A DNA stretch of 64,000 nt from Saccharibacillus sp. JS10 (GTDB lineage: Bacteria; Bacillota; Bacilli; Paenibacillales; Paenibacillaceae): contig NZ_JANFNS010000001.1 of the NCBI RefSeq assembly GCF_024436065.1, positions 248,001-312,000 of the forward strand, given 5' to 3'. Of this stretch, positions 16,634 to 24,999 are shown piece by piece. Both the position numbers and the translations under genes were made by a program. How positions within the stretch are numbered: the first letter of the stretch is position 1; each line of letters begins with the position of its first letter. Under the pieces are notes generated by a model. That model saw only the letters and a list, made by a program, of their open reading frames with translations. It was not told where the DNA came from and ran no database searches.

Positions 16634-17413
16634 GTGGATAGCAAAGACTGGGTCGGTTCGCAACACGCGTATTTGGATTTGCCGTCTATTGAGAAAGTGT
16701 CACAACTTACAGTGGGTCGATATGGCGGGAACACACAAAGCGGCGCTTATAAAAATGAAGACGGGTTCTTGATTTGGTGTGATCCAACATGGGAATTCGT
16801 CACGTTGATCGATGCGCATCATTCTTGCGATAGCGCGGAACTCATTATTGCGACGTTGCAACAACATGAGGAAGCGATTCGATTTATTTTGGATTCCGAT
16901 ATTAAGGTACTATTTGATAAAATCGAACACTTTCTGCTTAGCTTGTTGAAATCGGATTCATTTTTGGAGCAATGTCGTTCTCTTCAAGGGGAAGCATCTT
17001 GTCTGATTACGATTCGAAAAGACAATATGCTAGGATGGCTTTCTGTAGGTGATTGTGAGTTGTTTTTGATCCATGAAGAGTTAGAAAAATGGAATCAAAC
17101 CCGCTTGAATCAGCGGAATTTTTATGAGTGGATCGGGAAAGTGAATTCATTTGATCAAGTCGTTCCGAGTTATTCGCTTGGACGCAGACAACTTCGCACA
17201 GGGACAAATCATATTTGTATGATTACAGACGGATATTTGGATCATACGGATGCTGCGATTTCGATTGCGGACTTATGTCGTTCGGAAGACTTGGGTCAAG
17301 CTTTTTTGGAGGAATTGCATCAGGGGCAGACCGTAGATAGTACGACCTTTGTCAGCTTTCGTACACATAATGAGCGGGAAGCGGCTATGCCGTCGGATTC
17401 ACCTCAGACATAG
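16634..17413 (+). CDS. PP2C-like serine/threonine protein phosphatase
   Basis: A 259-residue protein with the PP2C layout: GGNTQSGAYKNEDGF (acidic pair Glu42-Asp43), FVTLIDAHHSCDSAE (Asp60; the usual DGHG is DAHH), GWLSVGDCELFLI, MITDGYLDHTD and a final DSTTFVSF strand. The metal-binding acidic residues look retained although the DGHG motif is changed, so it may be active. The GTG start follows GAGGAGG. It is a single gene between DUF896 and DinB and has no membrane or regulatory domain. A similar stand-alone group exists in Paenibacillaceae; the target protein is unknown. Confidence 0.75.
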   Translation: MDSKDWVGSQHAYLDLPSIEKVSQLTVGRYGGNTQSGAYKNEDGFLIWCDPTWEFVTLIDAHHSCDSAELIIATLQQHEEAIRFILDSDIKVLFDKIEHFLLSLLKSDSFLEQCRSLQGEASCLITIRKDNMLGWLSVGDCELFLIHEELEKWNQTRLNQRNFYEWIGKVNSFDQVVPSYSLGRRQLRTGTNHICMITDGYLDHTDAAISIADLCRSEDLGQAFLEELHQGQTVDSTTFVSFRTHNEREAAMPSDSPQT

Positions 17414-17445
17414 AATATCTATTTGTCTAAAATATTGGATTGAAA

Positions 17446-17500
17446 AACAAAACCGGTCTTACTTTCATTCAGTTAGAAGGTAAGATCGGTTTGTTTTTTT
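17446..17500. terminator. Bidirectional intrinsic terminator
   Basis: CAAAACCGGTCTTAC and GTAAGATCGGTTTG pair (one wobble) around a 17-base loop, followed by TTTTTTT. It lies between the convergent phosphatase and DinB genes. Confidence 0.8.
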
Positions 17501-17975
17501 AACCTTGATTTTGGATGATACTTTTTAAATTTTTGATTGTCGCAAAATGCATCGCTTCATGATAAATCAGAAATCCCAGCAGTTGTTCGACATTCGTAAA
17601 CGTAAGACCTGTAGAAGATTTGTAATGGGGATGGATTTCTTCTTGCGTCTTGCTCGATAGTATAAGTTCAGCTCTTTCAAATTGTTCGGTTAACAAATCA
17701 CTGATTTGAGACAAAGTTGGAGGTGTCGTCTTCCATTCAGCAGGTTGAGTTCCTGGATCGAACCATTTGTTAAAGTCAGTAGGATATTGGGTTTCTTGCC
17801 CGGTAAGCTGGAGAGCAAACTTCTCAAACACCACATACAGATGTCCCAAATTCCATTTGATATTGTTTTTCAAACCGACAGGGATGATCTCAGAGATCGA
17901 TTCATCTAGGTTACTCACATAATCTAAGGTCTGACGGCGAATAAAACTCAATTGATCGATTACAAAATGGCTCAT
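17499..17975 (-). CDS. DinB family protein
   Basis: A 158-residue four-helix-bundle protein of the DinB/YfiT superfamily. The metal ligands are visible: His in KWNLGHLYVVFE (about residue 45) and two histidines in LIYHEAMHFATI (about 136-147). Such proteins are often thiol-S-transferases using bacillithiol or mycothiol, or have no known activity. It is located 14 bp downstream of the TetR gene in the same direction and may be the third gene of the NTF2/TetR/DinB transcript. Confidence 0.88.
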   Translation of the reverse strand: MSHFVIDQLSFIRRQTLDYVSNLDESISEIIPVGLKNNIKWNLGHLYVVFEKFALQLTGQETQYPTDFNKWFDPGTQPAEWKTTPPTLSQISDLLTEQFERAELILSSKTQEEIHPHYKSSTGLTFTNVEQLLGFLIYHEAMHFATIKNLKSIIQNQG

Positions 17976-17989
17976 GATTTGCCCCCTAA

Positions 17990-18571
17990 TTAGTGACTAC
18001 CGTTAGTTGCAGAAATAGCAGTTGAGATTCGTTGAGACAAATTTTCCAACGTGCGTCCAAAGAACGTTTCATCAGAAAGGGCTCTGCTCAATACCAATCC
18101 GCCTTGAATCCCTGCAACGGTTTCTTCTGACATTCGATTCGCCTCTTCAGGTGCAATACCTGCTCGTACCAAAGCCGCGCTTAATGCTTCCATCCACCTG
18201 ATAAAATACTGGCGAATCGTAGCCGCAAAACGATCTCTCGTTTCATCCAAAGCGAATGCGCCGATTAGACATATCCGTTGACCGGATTGGAAATAAGCAT
18301 CGACCTCTTGCCACATATGAGTAATCGCTGCCTGCGGTTCATTCTTCTCAAGCGGTTCAAAAAGGTGAAGGACAAACCACTTATCGATATGAGTCAGAAT
18401 TTCAGCAGCGATCTCGTCTTTGCCGCCGGGGAAGAAGTGATACAGACTTCCTTTGGATAAGCCGGTTCGAGCTGTAATCTTGCTCATAGAAGCCCCTTCG
18501 TAACCTAGCTCACGAAACACTTCGGTAACGAGCGGGATGACATCTGGTTTTTCAAAAACGGTACGTGTCAT
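17990..18571 (-). CDS. TetR family transcriptional regulator
   Basis: A 193-residue TetR/AcrR-type regulator. The helix-turn-helix is [20 protein letters not shown] (about residues 27-46), followed by [13 protein letters not shown], the linker typical of the AcrR/YxaF (LmrA) group. The C-terminal domain ([18 protein letters not shown]...) is the TetR_C LmrA/YxaF-like ligand domain. Its start overlaps the DUF1348 stop by four bases. The perfect palindrome at 19067-19082 upstream of the pair is the likely operator, giving autoregulation. Confidence 0.9.
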   Translation of the reverse strand: MTRTVFEKPDVIPLVTEVFRELGYEGASMSKITARTGLSKGSLYHFFPGGKDEIAAEILTHIDKWFVLHLFEPLEKNEPQAAITHMWQEVDAYFQSGQRICLIGAFALDETRDRFAATIRQYFIRWMEALSAALVRAGIAPEEANRMSEETVAGIQGGLVLSRALSDETFFGRTLENLSQRISTAISATNGSH

Positions 18572-19029
18572 AGTCCCAACTCACTTAAGCTTGGATGATC
18601 GGCAGGACGCGTGCCAAGTGCCCAATGGAATTTTCGATCTTGCTCTTGGATCGGCATATCATTGATCGAAGCGAATCTACGTTGCATTAATCCGTTCTCG
18701 GCAAATTCCCAATTTTCATTTCCGTAAGATCTGAACCAATTATTGCTATCGTCGTGCCATTCATAAGCGAAACGTACGGCGATGCGATTGTCTGTAAATG
18801 CCCATAGTTCTTTAATCAGTCTGTAATCCAATTCTTTTGCCCATTTCCGAGTAAGCAGAGCTACAATCTCTTCACGACCTGTAAGAAACTCGCTGCGATT
18901 TCTCCAATAACAATCTTCGGTGTATACAAGCGATACGCGTTGTGGATCCCGGCTATTCCAGCTATCTTCTGCAAGACGGGTTTTTTGAATAGCCGTTTCG
19001 AGGGTGAATGGAGGTACTAAGTTTGACAT
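18568..19029 (-). CDS. Nuclear transport factor 2-like protein (DUF1348)
   Basis: A 153-residue cone-shaped NTF2-fold protein. The sequence follows DUF1348: [40 protein letters not shown] and [18 protein letters not shown] at the end. Proteins of this group bind small ligands and some act as hydratases or isomerases, but no reaction is known for DUF1348. It is the first gene of an operon with the TetR gene (ATGA overlap) and directly follows the palindromic operator, so it responds to the TetR inducer. Confidence 0.88.
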   Translation of the reverse strand: MSNLVPPFTLETAIQKTRLAEDSWNSRDPQRVSLVYTEDCYWRNRSEFLTGREEIVALLTRKWAKELDYRLIKELWAFTDNRIAVRFAYEWHDDSNNWFRSYGNENWEFAENGLMQRRFASINDMPIQEQDRKFHWALGTRPADHPSLSELGL

Positions 19030-19066
19030 GTGTATTTCCTCGCTTTCTGTACTGTTTGTTTTAATA

Positions 19067-19082
19067 TAAACCGATCGGTTTA
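19067..19082. promoter_or_regulatory. Perfect 16-bp palindromic TetR operator
   Basis: TAAACCGATCGGTTTA is perfectly self-complementary. It lies 37 bp before the DUF1348-TetR operon. The shape (AAACCGaTCGGTTT type) matches known operators of the AcrR/YxaF group of TetR repressors. Confidence 0.8.
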
Positions 19083-19198
19083 GAAAAGCAAATACTATTT
19101 TTGATATTGTTAAAATATTGAGAATTACTATATCTGTAAAAGAAAAAAATGTTAAATTAATAGGAGCGAGCAGTACCTATTAAAAAGGAGGTTGGACA

Positions 19199-20011
19199 TT
19201 GAATTTTTTAGTTGTAAATAAGCAATTAGCCAAAGAGATCCAGCAATCCGAAATCGAATATTTTCATTCTCGAATTAGCTCTATAGGCGAGAAAAGCGGC
19301 AACCCAGAAGGGGTTGAAATCAAAAAGTTCGTTAATGCTACAGCTTTTTATATTCAATCGATGCCGTGGGCTTTATTCAACTCGGTCAAAGGTATCTCAG
19401 AGAATGAGATTGATCGATTGGAAGAAATGATAGAATTTTATCAAACGAAAGAACGAAAATTCCAAGTTGAAGTCGATCCGATCAACGCAACGCCAAGTTT
19501 ATTGAGAGAGTTATCGGAAAAAGGATTGTTTCAAGAAAGCTTTCAATCTGTATTGTACGGGCTGCCAAGTCAGCAAAACTTTGATTTTTCGCCAGAAATT
19601 ACGATCAAAGAAATCAAGGATGCCGCTCATTTTGAGGACTTTGCAGGGATACATTGCGTAGCATCAGGGATCGATCTCGTACATAAACATCATTTTGTAA
19701 ACAATAATATCGGCTTACTTCATCGTAAAGGTTGGAGATTGTTTTTGGCGTATTGGAATGAGCAACCAGCGGCTGTAGGTGTCATGTATAATAACGAAAA
19801 AATCGCATCGTTTACATTAGCGGCAACCGCACCTGAGTTTAGAAAAAAAGGTCTGCAAACCGCACTTTTAAAATGGCGTATGAACGAAGCTTACCGAGCG
19901 GGTTGTGAATTGATCGTGGCACAAGCAAGCTCGGGCAGTTCAAGCCAAAACAATATGGAACGGATCGGTTTACGGATGGCTTGGACAAGAGCGATCTGGG
20001 TTTCACGTTAA
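19199..20011 (+). CDS. GNAT family N-acetyltransferase
   Basis: A 270-residue acetyl-CoA-dependent acetyltransferase. The GNAT core is in the C-terminal half: the acetyl-CoA loop is FRKKGLQTALLKWRMNEAYR (about 215-234), preceded by IASFTLAATAPEFR and followed by the SSQNNMERIGLRMAW helix. The N-terminal 130 residues are an unassigned domain with GNAT-like topology. The start is a TTG after AAAAAGGAGG. It is divergent from the DUF1348 gene and ends in a strong terminator. The acceptor substrate is unknown. Confidence 0.85.
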   Translation: MNFLVVNKQLAKEIQQSEIEYFHSRISSIGEKSGNPEGVEIKKFVNATAFYIQSMPWALFNSVKGISENEIDRLEEMIEFYQTKERKFQVEVDPINATPSLLRELSEKGLFQESFQSVLYGLPSQQNFDFSPEITIKEIKDAAHFEDFAGIHCVASGIDLVHKHHFVNNNIGLLHRKGWRLFLAYWNEQPAAVGVMYNNEKIASFTLAATAPEFRKKGLQTALLKWRMNEAYRAGCELIVAQASSGSSSQNNMERIGLRMAWTRAIWVSR

Positions 20012-20012
20012 T

Positions 20013-20060
20013 CCAAATAAAAATGCCGGTTCTTAAAAAAGAGTCGGCATTTTTATTTGG
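20013..20060. terminator. Strong hairpin terminator after the GNAT gene
   Basis: CCAAATAAAAATGCCG and CGGCATTTTTATTTGG form a perfect 16-bp stem, with the T-rich side acting as the release tract on either strand. It separates the GNAT gene from the AT-rich gene at 20203. Confidence 0.82.
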
Positions 20061-20202
20061 AACGTATAAAACAGACTTAAATGCGATAAAACAGGGTATT
20101 GAATTGATCCATATACATATGTACAAAATACTGATTTTGTGAAAAAGTATGTTTAAAATCTTTAATCAATGCGACTTTTACTTATAACAAGCTGTCATCT
20201 AT

Positions 20203-20964
20203 TTATTTAAGAATTTTTATTTGCTTCTTACTTAAAATAATAGTTACAAGTTTATTTTCATTTACGGAGAAACTCCATTTACCGGCTACAATTATATTGT
20301 TGTCTTTATTGTTAAAAATCTCGTCTCGTATAGCTTTAAATTCAGTTATATCATCGAATTTCAGTGAAAATTTGTATTCTTTCTTTCCTAAATAAGCCTT
20401 CAAATGAATTTCATTTTTGGATGAATCATAAAATTTAGGCTTATCACGCTTTAATTCAACGATTCTATTGCCAACAATATCCTGAGTACTTGAATACATT
20501 TCAGTGCTACCCTCATAAACTAGTATTTTACCGACAATATGCCCATTGTATGTGTCAGTATAATGGTGAGTTTTACACATCCCATATATTTGCAGCAATG
20601 TACGAGGCGGCTTTAGATCGAATGACCCTTTTTTAGATATGGTAGAATTATTTTTTTTGGTTTGAGGATTGCTTTTCTCAGTTAAAGCTAAAAATGCTTC
20701 ATTAAAATCAAATTTATTTTCGTCATACTTAGTAGGATCAAAGTTGCTTAGTGATGCATGATAAGGACAATTTTCTACATGTCTGTGTCTTTTGATTTGC
20801 GTACTAAAATAAAACTTTGCACTACCGTTTCTACCACAAATATGCATATGTGCATCACATGCTAGATTTGGACAATAGAATCGAGTGCTTTTGTTTTCTC
20901 TAAACGCAGTGTTTGCCACTACTTTTATTGTTCTGGCTGGATCTCTAAAAGCATACATTACCAT
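20203..20964 (-). CDS. AT-rich orphan gene, protein with Cys/His cluster
   Basis: A 253-residue protein I do not recognise. Residues 31-69 hold Cys31, Cys36, His39, His41, Cys43, His60, His62, Cys66 and His69, a likely zinc site whose layout (FYCPNLACDAHMHICG ... HRHVENCPYH) recalls the CoiA-like zinc domain. Residues about 100-125 are polar and Ser/Lys-rich, and the C-terminal half looks like a beta-rich domain (HIVGKILVYEGS ... EIHLKAYLGKKEYKFSLKF). The gene is clearly richer in A and T than its neighbours and stands alone between a strong terminator and a 17-bp perfect inverted repeat, so lateral acquisition is likely. Nucleic-acid binding is a guess. Confidence 0.6.
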   Translation of the reverse strand: MVMYAFRDPARTIKVVANTAFRENKSTRFYCPNLACDAHMHICGRNGSAKFYFSTQIKRHRHVENCPYHASLSNFDPTKYDENKFDFNEAFLALTEKSNPQTKKNNSTISKKGSFDLKPPRTLLQIYGMCKTHHYTDTYNGHIVGKILVYEGSTEMYSSTQDIVGNRIVELKRDKPKFYDSSKNEIHLKAYLGKKEYKFSLKFDDITEFKAIRDEIFNNKDNNIIVAGKWSFSVNENKLVTIILSKKQIKILK

Positions 20965-21048
20965 GTATTTTCACCGTTCCCGCAACTGAATAGAATTTGA
21001 TTTTAAATTTAAAAAGCTTTTACCGTCTAATTATATAACAAAATTTAA

Positions 21049-21097
21049 ATGCAATAACTTTAAATTCATTACTGAAATAGATTTAAAGTTATTGCAT
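21049..21097. repeat. Perfect 17-bp inverted repeat, possible terminator
   Basis: ATGCAATAACTTTAAAT (21049-21065) and ATTTAAAGTTATTGCAT (21081-21097) are exact complements around a 15-base loop. It follows the stop of the Zn-alcohol dehydrogenase gene on the minus strand and leads into a T-rich stretch, so it can act as a terminator. It also marks the boundary of the AT-rich gene. Confidence 0.75.
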
Positions 21098-21108
21098 CGT
21101 CTAGCAAT

Positions 21109-22137
21109 TTATTCTCCCAATTCAATCATCGCTTTAATCACACCGGATTCCGGCTTCAGCCAATGTTCAAATTCGCCTACAGCTTCTGCAAAACCCGCTC
21201 TGTGCGTCACGTAGCGATCCGCATCGATATAACCCGCTGCAATAGCTTTGCGGACTTGTTCAAAATCTTCCATCGTTGCATTTCGGCTGCCTAGCAGCGT
21301 CATTTCGCGGCTATGAAAATGCGGGTCGTTGAATGTGATGTCTTGTTTGACCAGTCCCACATATACAAGAGAACCGCCATGCGCGACGTATCCGAACGCA
21401 TTTTGCATCGATTGTACGCTGCCCGTCGCATCGATCACGATCGGCGCGCCTTCTCCGTTCGTGAGTTCATTCAACTGATTCTCCGCATCTTCCAACGCGT
21501 TAATCGTGTGGGATACCCCTGCCCAATCGCGGCAAAATGCCAGTCGCTCTTCGTTAATATCCAGCGCAATCACATTCGCTCCGGCATAACGTGCCAGTGC
21601 CATAATGCCAAGCCCGATCGGACCTGCGCCTACGACCAATACCGTCTCTCCGCTTCCTGCAACTAGACCCGAACGACGAATCCCGTGTGCACCAATCGCA
21701 AGTGGCTCCAAAATAGCCGATTGATCCAGCGTCAGCCCTTGTGTGCCAATCAGATGGCTAATCGGTAGCAAGACGCGTTCGCGCATCCCTCCGTCAATAT
21801 GCACGCCGAATACTTGCATATGCTGACAGCAGTTCGTTTTGCCCGAGCGGCAAGCCGAACATTTGCCGCAGTGCATATACGGAACGACGCTGACGATATC
21901 GCCTACGCGTAGCCCTTTTTCATTTTCTCCGATTTGTTCGATCACACCGGATAACTCATGACCTAAAATACGCGGATAGCTGAAAAAAGGTTGTTGGCCC
22001 CGATACGCATGAAGATCTGTCCCGCAGATGCCGACGCGGCGAATACTGACAATCGCTTGTCCAGCTTCAAGTACCGGTTCAGGCAGATCTTCTTTCCATA
22101 CTAAACGTCCGACTTCTTCGCAGATAATCCCGTTCAT
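21109..22137 (-). CDS. Zinc-dependent alcohol dehydrogenase (sugar-acid/polyol type)
   Basis: A 342-residue MDR-family dehydrogenase. Catalytic-zinc ligands are Cys in RRVGICGTDLHAYRG (about 38), the GHE pair near 61-62 (ILGHELSG) and a later acidic residue in ILEPLAIGAHGI; the structural-zinc cluster is CGKCSACRSGKTNCC (about 91-105). NAD is bound by VLVVGAGPIGLGIMAL. Its start overlaps the stop of the aldo/keto reductase by four bases. It resembles LgoD/RspB-type sugar-acid dehydrogenases. Together with the reductase and lactonase it probably belongs to an oxidative 6-deoxy-sugar or sugar-acid pathway; the exact substrate is not provable. Confidence 0.88.
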   Translation of the reverse strand: MNGIICEEVGRLVWKEDLPEPVLEAGQAIVSIRRVGICGTDLHAYRGQQPFFSYPRILGHELSGVIEQIGENEKGLRVGDIVSVVPYMHCGKCSACRSGKTNCCQHMQVFGVHIDGGMRERVLLPISHLIGTQGLTLDQSAILEPLAIGAHGIRRSGLVAGSGETVLVVGAGPIGLGIMALARYAGANVIALDINEERLAFCRDWAGVSHTINALEDAENQLNELTNGEGAPIVIDATGSVQSMQNAFGYVAHGGSLVYVGLVKQDITFNDPHFHSREMTLLGSRNATMEDFEQVRKAIAAGYIDADRYVTHRAGFAEAVGEFEHWLKPESGVIKAMIELGE

Positions 22138-23102
22138 CGCAGTCCCTCGCTTTTGCCGGATGTCGCTACGGATTGGTTGTACCGCTCAATCCCGCTAGAC
22201 CAGCTTACATTATGAATCGGTTGTAAAATATCCAATACTTCTTGGAGCAACGCTTCGTCGATCGGTTCTTCGATCCATGCCGCATTACGCGCGATATTTG
22301 CTGGCGAAGCCGTGCTAACCAGCGTAGTCGGAATATCCGCATGGCTTGTCGAATACTGCATCGCAAGCTTGGCGATATCCGTTCCGGCATTTGCGCAGTG
22401 CTGCGCCGCTTTTTGACAAAGGGCTTTTACTTCTTTGCTTGCCGGATGCCAAGACGATGGTTCGCGTGTACTCAGAAGCCCCATCGATAACGGCGAAGCA
22501 TTCACTAAGCCGATATTTTGCTTTTTCAAAAGCGGAACGAGTTCCAAAAGCGAATTGTCATTGAGCGAGTAATGGCAGTACGACAGAATTGCGTCCACTT
22601 CGATCTGCGGCAACATTTGTTCAAACAATGCTAATGGCAGCCCGCTAATTCCGGTAAACCGGATTTTGCCTTGTTCTTTTAATCGATGCAGAGCCGGAAC
22701 CGCTTCTTCCAAAATAATCTCGGGCGATACAAATTCAATATCATGCAAAAACAAAATATCCAAATAATCGGTCTGAAGACGTTGCAGACTTTCTTCGACG
22801 CTGCTGAAAATTCGTTTCGCCGTAAAATCGAACTCGGCTTCGCCGTAACGCCCCGCTTTTGAAGAAAGCAAAAACTTATCGCGCGGAAGCTGTGCCACCG
22901 CTTGTCCCAATACCGATTCGGCGCGAGTTAATCCGTAATAAGGCGATACGTCAATGTAATTGATACCGCAATCGATTGCCGCATGTACCGTGCGTACGCT
23001 TTCGCTATCGTCCGTCTCACGGAATACGCCTCCAAGTGACGAAGCACCAAAGCTTAATACCGATACATCCAGGTTCGTTTTGCCTAGTTTACGCGTTTTC
23101 AT
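22134..23102 (-). CDS. Aldo/keto reductase, aldose 1-dehydrogenase type
   Basis: A 322-residue aldo/keto reductase of the L-fucose/L-galactose/D-threo-aldose 1-dehydrogenase group. Start MKTRKLGKTNLDVSVLSFG (ATG 23102) overlaps the upstream lactonase stop by four bases, which settles the start against the longer frame. The active-site Asp-Tyr pair is in NYIDVSPYYGLTRAES, the Lys in LLSSKAGRY and the His in ILFLHDIE. By neighbourhood (fuconolactonase-like protein upstream, polyol-type dehydrogenase downstream) it likely oxidises L-fucose or a related aldose to the 1,5-lactone. This assignment is by family and context. Confidence 0.85.
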   Translation of the reverse strand: MKTRKLGKTNLDVSVLSFGASSLGGVFRETDDSESVRTVHAAIDCGINYIDVSPYYGLTRAESVLGQAVAQLPRDKFLLSSKAGRYGEAEFDFTAKRIFSSVEESLQRLQTDYLDILFLHDIEFVSPEIILEEAVPALHRLKEQGKIRFTGISGLPLALFEQMLPQIEVDAILSYCHYSLNDNSLLELVPLLKKQNIGLVNASPLSMGLLSTREPSSWHPASKEVKALCQKAAQHCANAGTDIAKLAMQYSTSHADIPTTLVSTASPANIARNAAWIEEPIDEALLQEVLDILQPIHNVSWSSGIERYNQSVATSGKSEGLR

Positions 23103-23947
23103 GAGATTGCTCCCCCGTTTTCCAAATAAAATCGTTTTGCATTTTCTCCGAATAACAGATCTCGGTCTGCCTGACTCCATGCTGGCGGTAGTGCTTGCTC
23201 CAAAATATCGACCACTTGATCGTAATCAGCAGCAAGTAGACATACCGGCCAATCGCTTCCGAACATCACACGCTCAGGCCCGAACGCTTTGAGTACGTGA
23301 CGCACGTACGGAACGAAATCTTCGGGTTTCCAACCAGACGGATTGGCTTCAGTCACCATGCCCGACAATTTGCAGAACAATCCCGGGTACTTCGCAAATT
23401 GACTGAGATTCGATGCCCAACTTTCAAATTCGCCTTTTGCGATCTGAGGTTTGGCAATATGATCGATTACGCCGTAGAGATTCGGAACCTTTTCGAGCAA
23501 TTGCAACGTAATCTCCATTTGAGGAGATGTAAGCAGCAGATCGATCGGCACTTGCTCCGCAGCGTAACCGCGCAGCGCATCCACGAACGAAGGAATCAAC
23601 ATTTTCGAAGGGTCTTCCATATCTTGAATCATAATGCGGAAGCCGCGAAATTTCGGGTGAGTACGGAATTTGTTGTAATGAGTTCGGTGGTCAGGGTCAA
23701 ATAAATCAATCCAACCTACGACTCCTAAAATCGAAGGATTCTCATCGGCAAGCGATAAGATATATTCGGTTTCTTCAAGCGTTGGAGCTGCCTGAACGAG
23801 GATACTTCCGCCTAATTGATGCTTCTGAAGCAAAGGCTCAAAATCCACCGGTAAAAAGTCCCGATACAAAACCGGAAGTTCCGGTGTAATCCAGCCGTAA
23901 TCGCCGCGCTGAATCTTCCAATAATGTTGATGAGCATCGATACGCAT
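23099..23947 (-). CDS. Amidohydrolase, L-fuconolactonase-like
   Basis: A 282-residue metal-dependent TIM-barrel hydrolase of the COG3618 group, which includes L-fucono-1,5-lactonase and L-rhamnono-lactonase. The N-terminal metal motif is DAHQHYW (about 4-10). The barrel proceeds through GVVGWIDLFDP and LYGVIDHIAKP to the C-terminal VMFGSDWPVCLL, whose Asp is the catalytic metal ligand. It is the first gene of a three-gene operon with four-base overlaps, divergent from an AraC regulator. It would open the sugar lactone produced by the neighbouring aldose dehydrogenase. The dehydratase of the classical fucose route is not next to it. Confidence 0.85.
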   Translation of the reverse strand: MRIDAHQHYWKIQRGDYGWITPELPVLYRDFLPVDFEPLLQKHQLGGSILVQAAPTLEETEYILSLADENPSILGVVGWIDLFDPDHRTHYNKFRTHPKFRGFRIMIQDMEDPSKMLIPSFVDALRGYAAEQVPIDLLLTSPQMEITLQLLEKVPNLYGVIDHIAKPQIAKGEFESWASNLSQFAKYPGLFCKLSGMVTEANPSGWKPEDFVPYVRHVLKAFGPERVMFGSDWPVCLLAADYDQVVDILEQALPPAWSQADRDLLFGENAKRFYLENGGAIS

Positions 23948-24039
23948 AATGATTCTTCACTCCTTTATCGACATTGTATATAATGAAAAGCGGATTGAAT
24001 ATCATCGTTTCTTGCATATTTGTCACTTTTTTTGATATT

Positions 24040-24054
24040 TTGTAAGCGTAACGC
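24040..24054. promoter_or_regulatory. Weak cre-like site (CcpA)
   Basis: TTGTAAGCGTAACGC agrees with the relaxed cre pattern WTGNAANCGNWNNCW except at the last two positions. It lies between the divergent lactonase operon and its AraC regulator, where catabolite repression would be expected. A chance match is possible. Confidence 0.3.
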
Positions 24055-24087
24055 ATTTGATTGAAAAAGAGAAAGGGAAAACTTCTT

Positions 24088-24960
24088 ATGAAACCTTTGC
24101 GTAAGCCTTTTGTCGGTGATCCCTTATTTCCGTTGGAACTTTCCTACCGGACACTCAAAAAAACGATCGACGAACTGCCGGACCATCTGCATGACCGTTA
24201 CGAAATGGTGTTTATCCATAGCGGACACGGGATATTTTTTATCGATGATGCGTGGTACGACAAAAAAGCCGGCGATCTTTTTTTGATTCCCGGCAATACG
24301 ATTCACCGCTCTTTGCCGCATGATGAAGATCCGATTGTGTCTTCGGTGTTGTTTTTCGCTCCGAGTCTACTGCATAGCGAATCGACGGAAGCTTCGTATC
24401 ACGCTCTATATAGTTTTGACTGGGTGCGTAAAAATAAAACGTACCGGATCGAGCTTACGCCGCTTTTGACCAAAGAAGTCGAAGCCGCTTTTGCCGATAT
24501 TCAGAGCGAGCTGGAGCAACGTTTGTTTGGCAGTCAAGAAGCGATCAAGTTGAGTCTGCATCGCCTGCTGCTGCAACTGAATCGTTCCATTCACGCAACG
24601 CAACCGGATTCTTTGGAACAAGCGAACAGTATTCCGGCTTGGATGCGAGATGCACTCCGTGAAATCGACGAACATCCCGAACGCGCAAACGGATTATCGA
24701 CTTTAGCTGCCAAAGCTTGTATTTCCGCTCCCCATTTTTCCCGGGTGTTCAAACAATTGACCGCGATGAATGTGACGCAATACGTGAATGCCAAGCGGAT
24801 TGTGCGTTCCAAAGAATTGCTGCTCAGCACGGATCAAAGTATCGCCAATATTGCCCAAAGCTGCGGATATGAGACGACCGCGCATTTTCACCGCATGTTC
24901 AAAAGAGTAGCAGATGTTACGCCTAGTCAATACCGCCGTAGTTTAAAAGGACACAAATAA
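24088..24960 (+). CDS. AraC family regulator (cupin plus double HTH)
   Basis: A 290-residue transcription regulator. Residues about 35-110 are a cupin-like sugar-sensing domain (YEMVFIHSGHGIFFIDD, GDLFLIPGNTIHRSL). The C-terminal 100 residues are the two helix-turn-helix motifs (LSTLAAKACISAPHFSRVFK and SIANIAQSCGYETTAHFHRM, ending PSQYRRSLKG). The ATG at 24088 is chosen over an in-frame TTG at 24061 because AAAGGG precedes it. It is divergent from the lactonase/reductase/dehydrogenase operon and most likely activates it in response to the sugar or its acid. Confidence 0.9.
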   Translation: MKPLRKPFVGDPLFPLELSYRTLKKTIDELPDHLHDRYEMVFIHSGHGIFFIDDAWYDKKAGDLFLIPGNTIHRSLPHDEDPIVSSVLFFAPSLLHSESTEASYHALYSFDWVRKNKTYRIELTPLLTKEVEAAFADIQSELEQRLFGSQEAIKLSLHRLLLQLNRSIHATQPDSLEQANSIPAWMRDALREIDEHPERANGLSTLAAKACISAPHFSRVFKQLTAMNVTQYVNAKRIVRSKELLLSTDQSIANIAQSCGYETTAHFHRMFKRVADVTPSQYRRSLKGHK

Positions 24961-24990
24961 ACGGACAGCGGCAGGGCTATCCGTTTGGTG
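24959..24990. terminator. Weak hairpin between convergent genes
   Basis: AAACGGACAGC and GCTATCCGTTT pair over 11 bp with one mismatch, between the convergent AraC (24960) and esterase (25000) genes. The following stretch is only moderately T-rich. Confidence 0.45.
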
Positions 24991-24999
24991 ATTTGTCTT

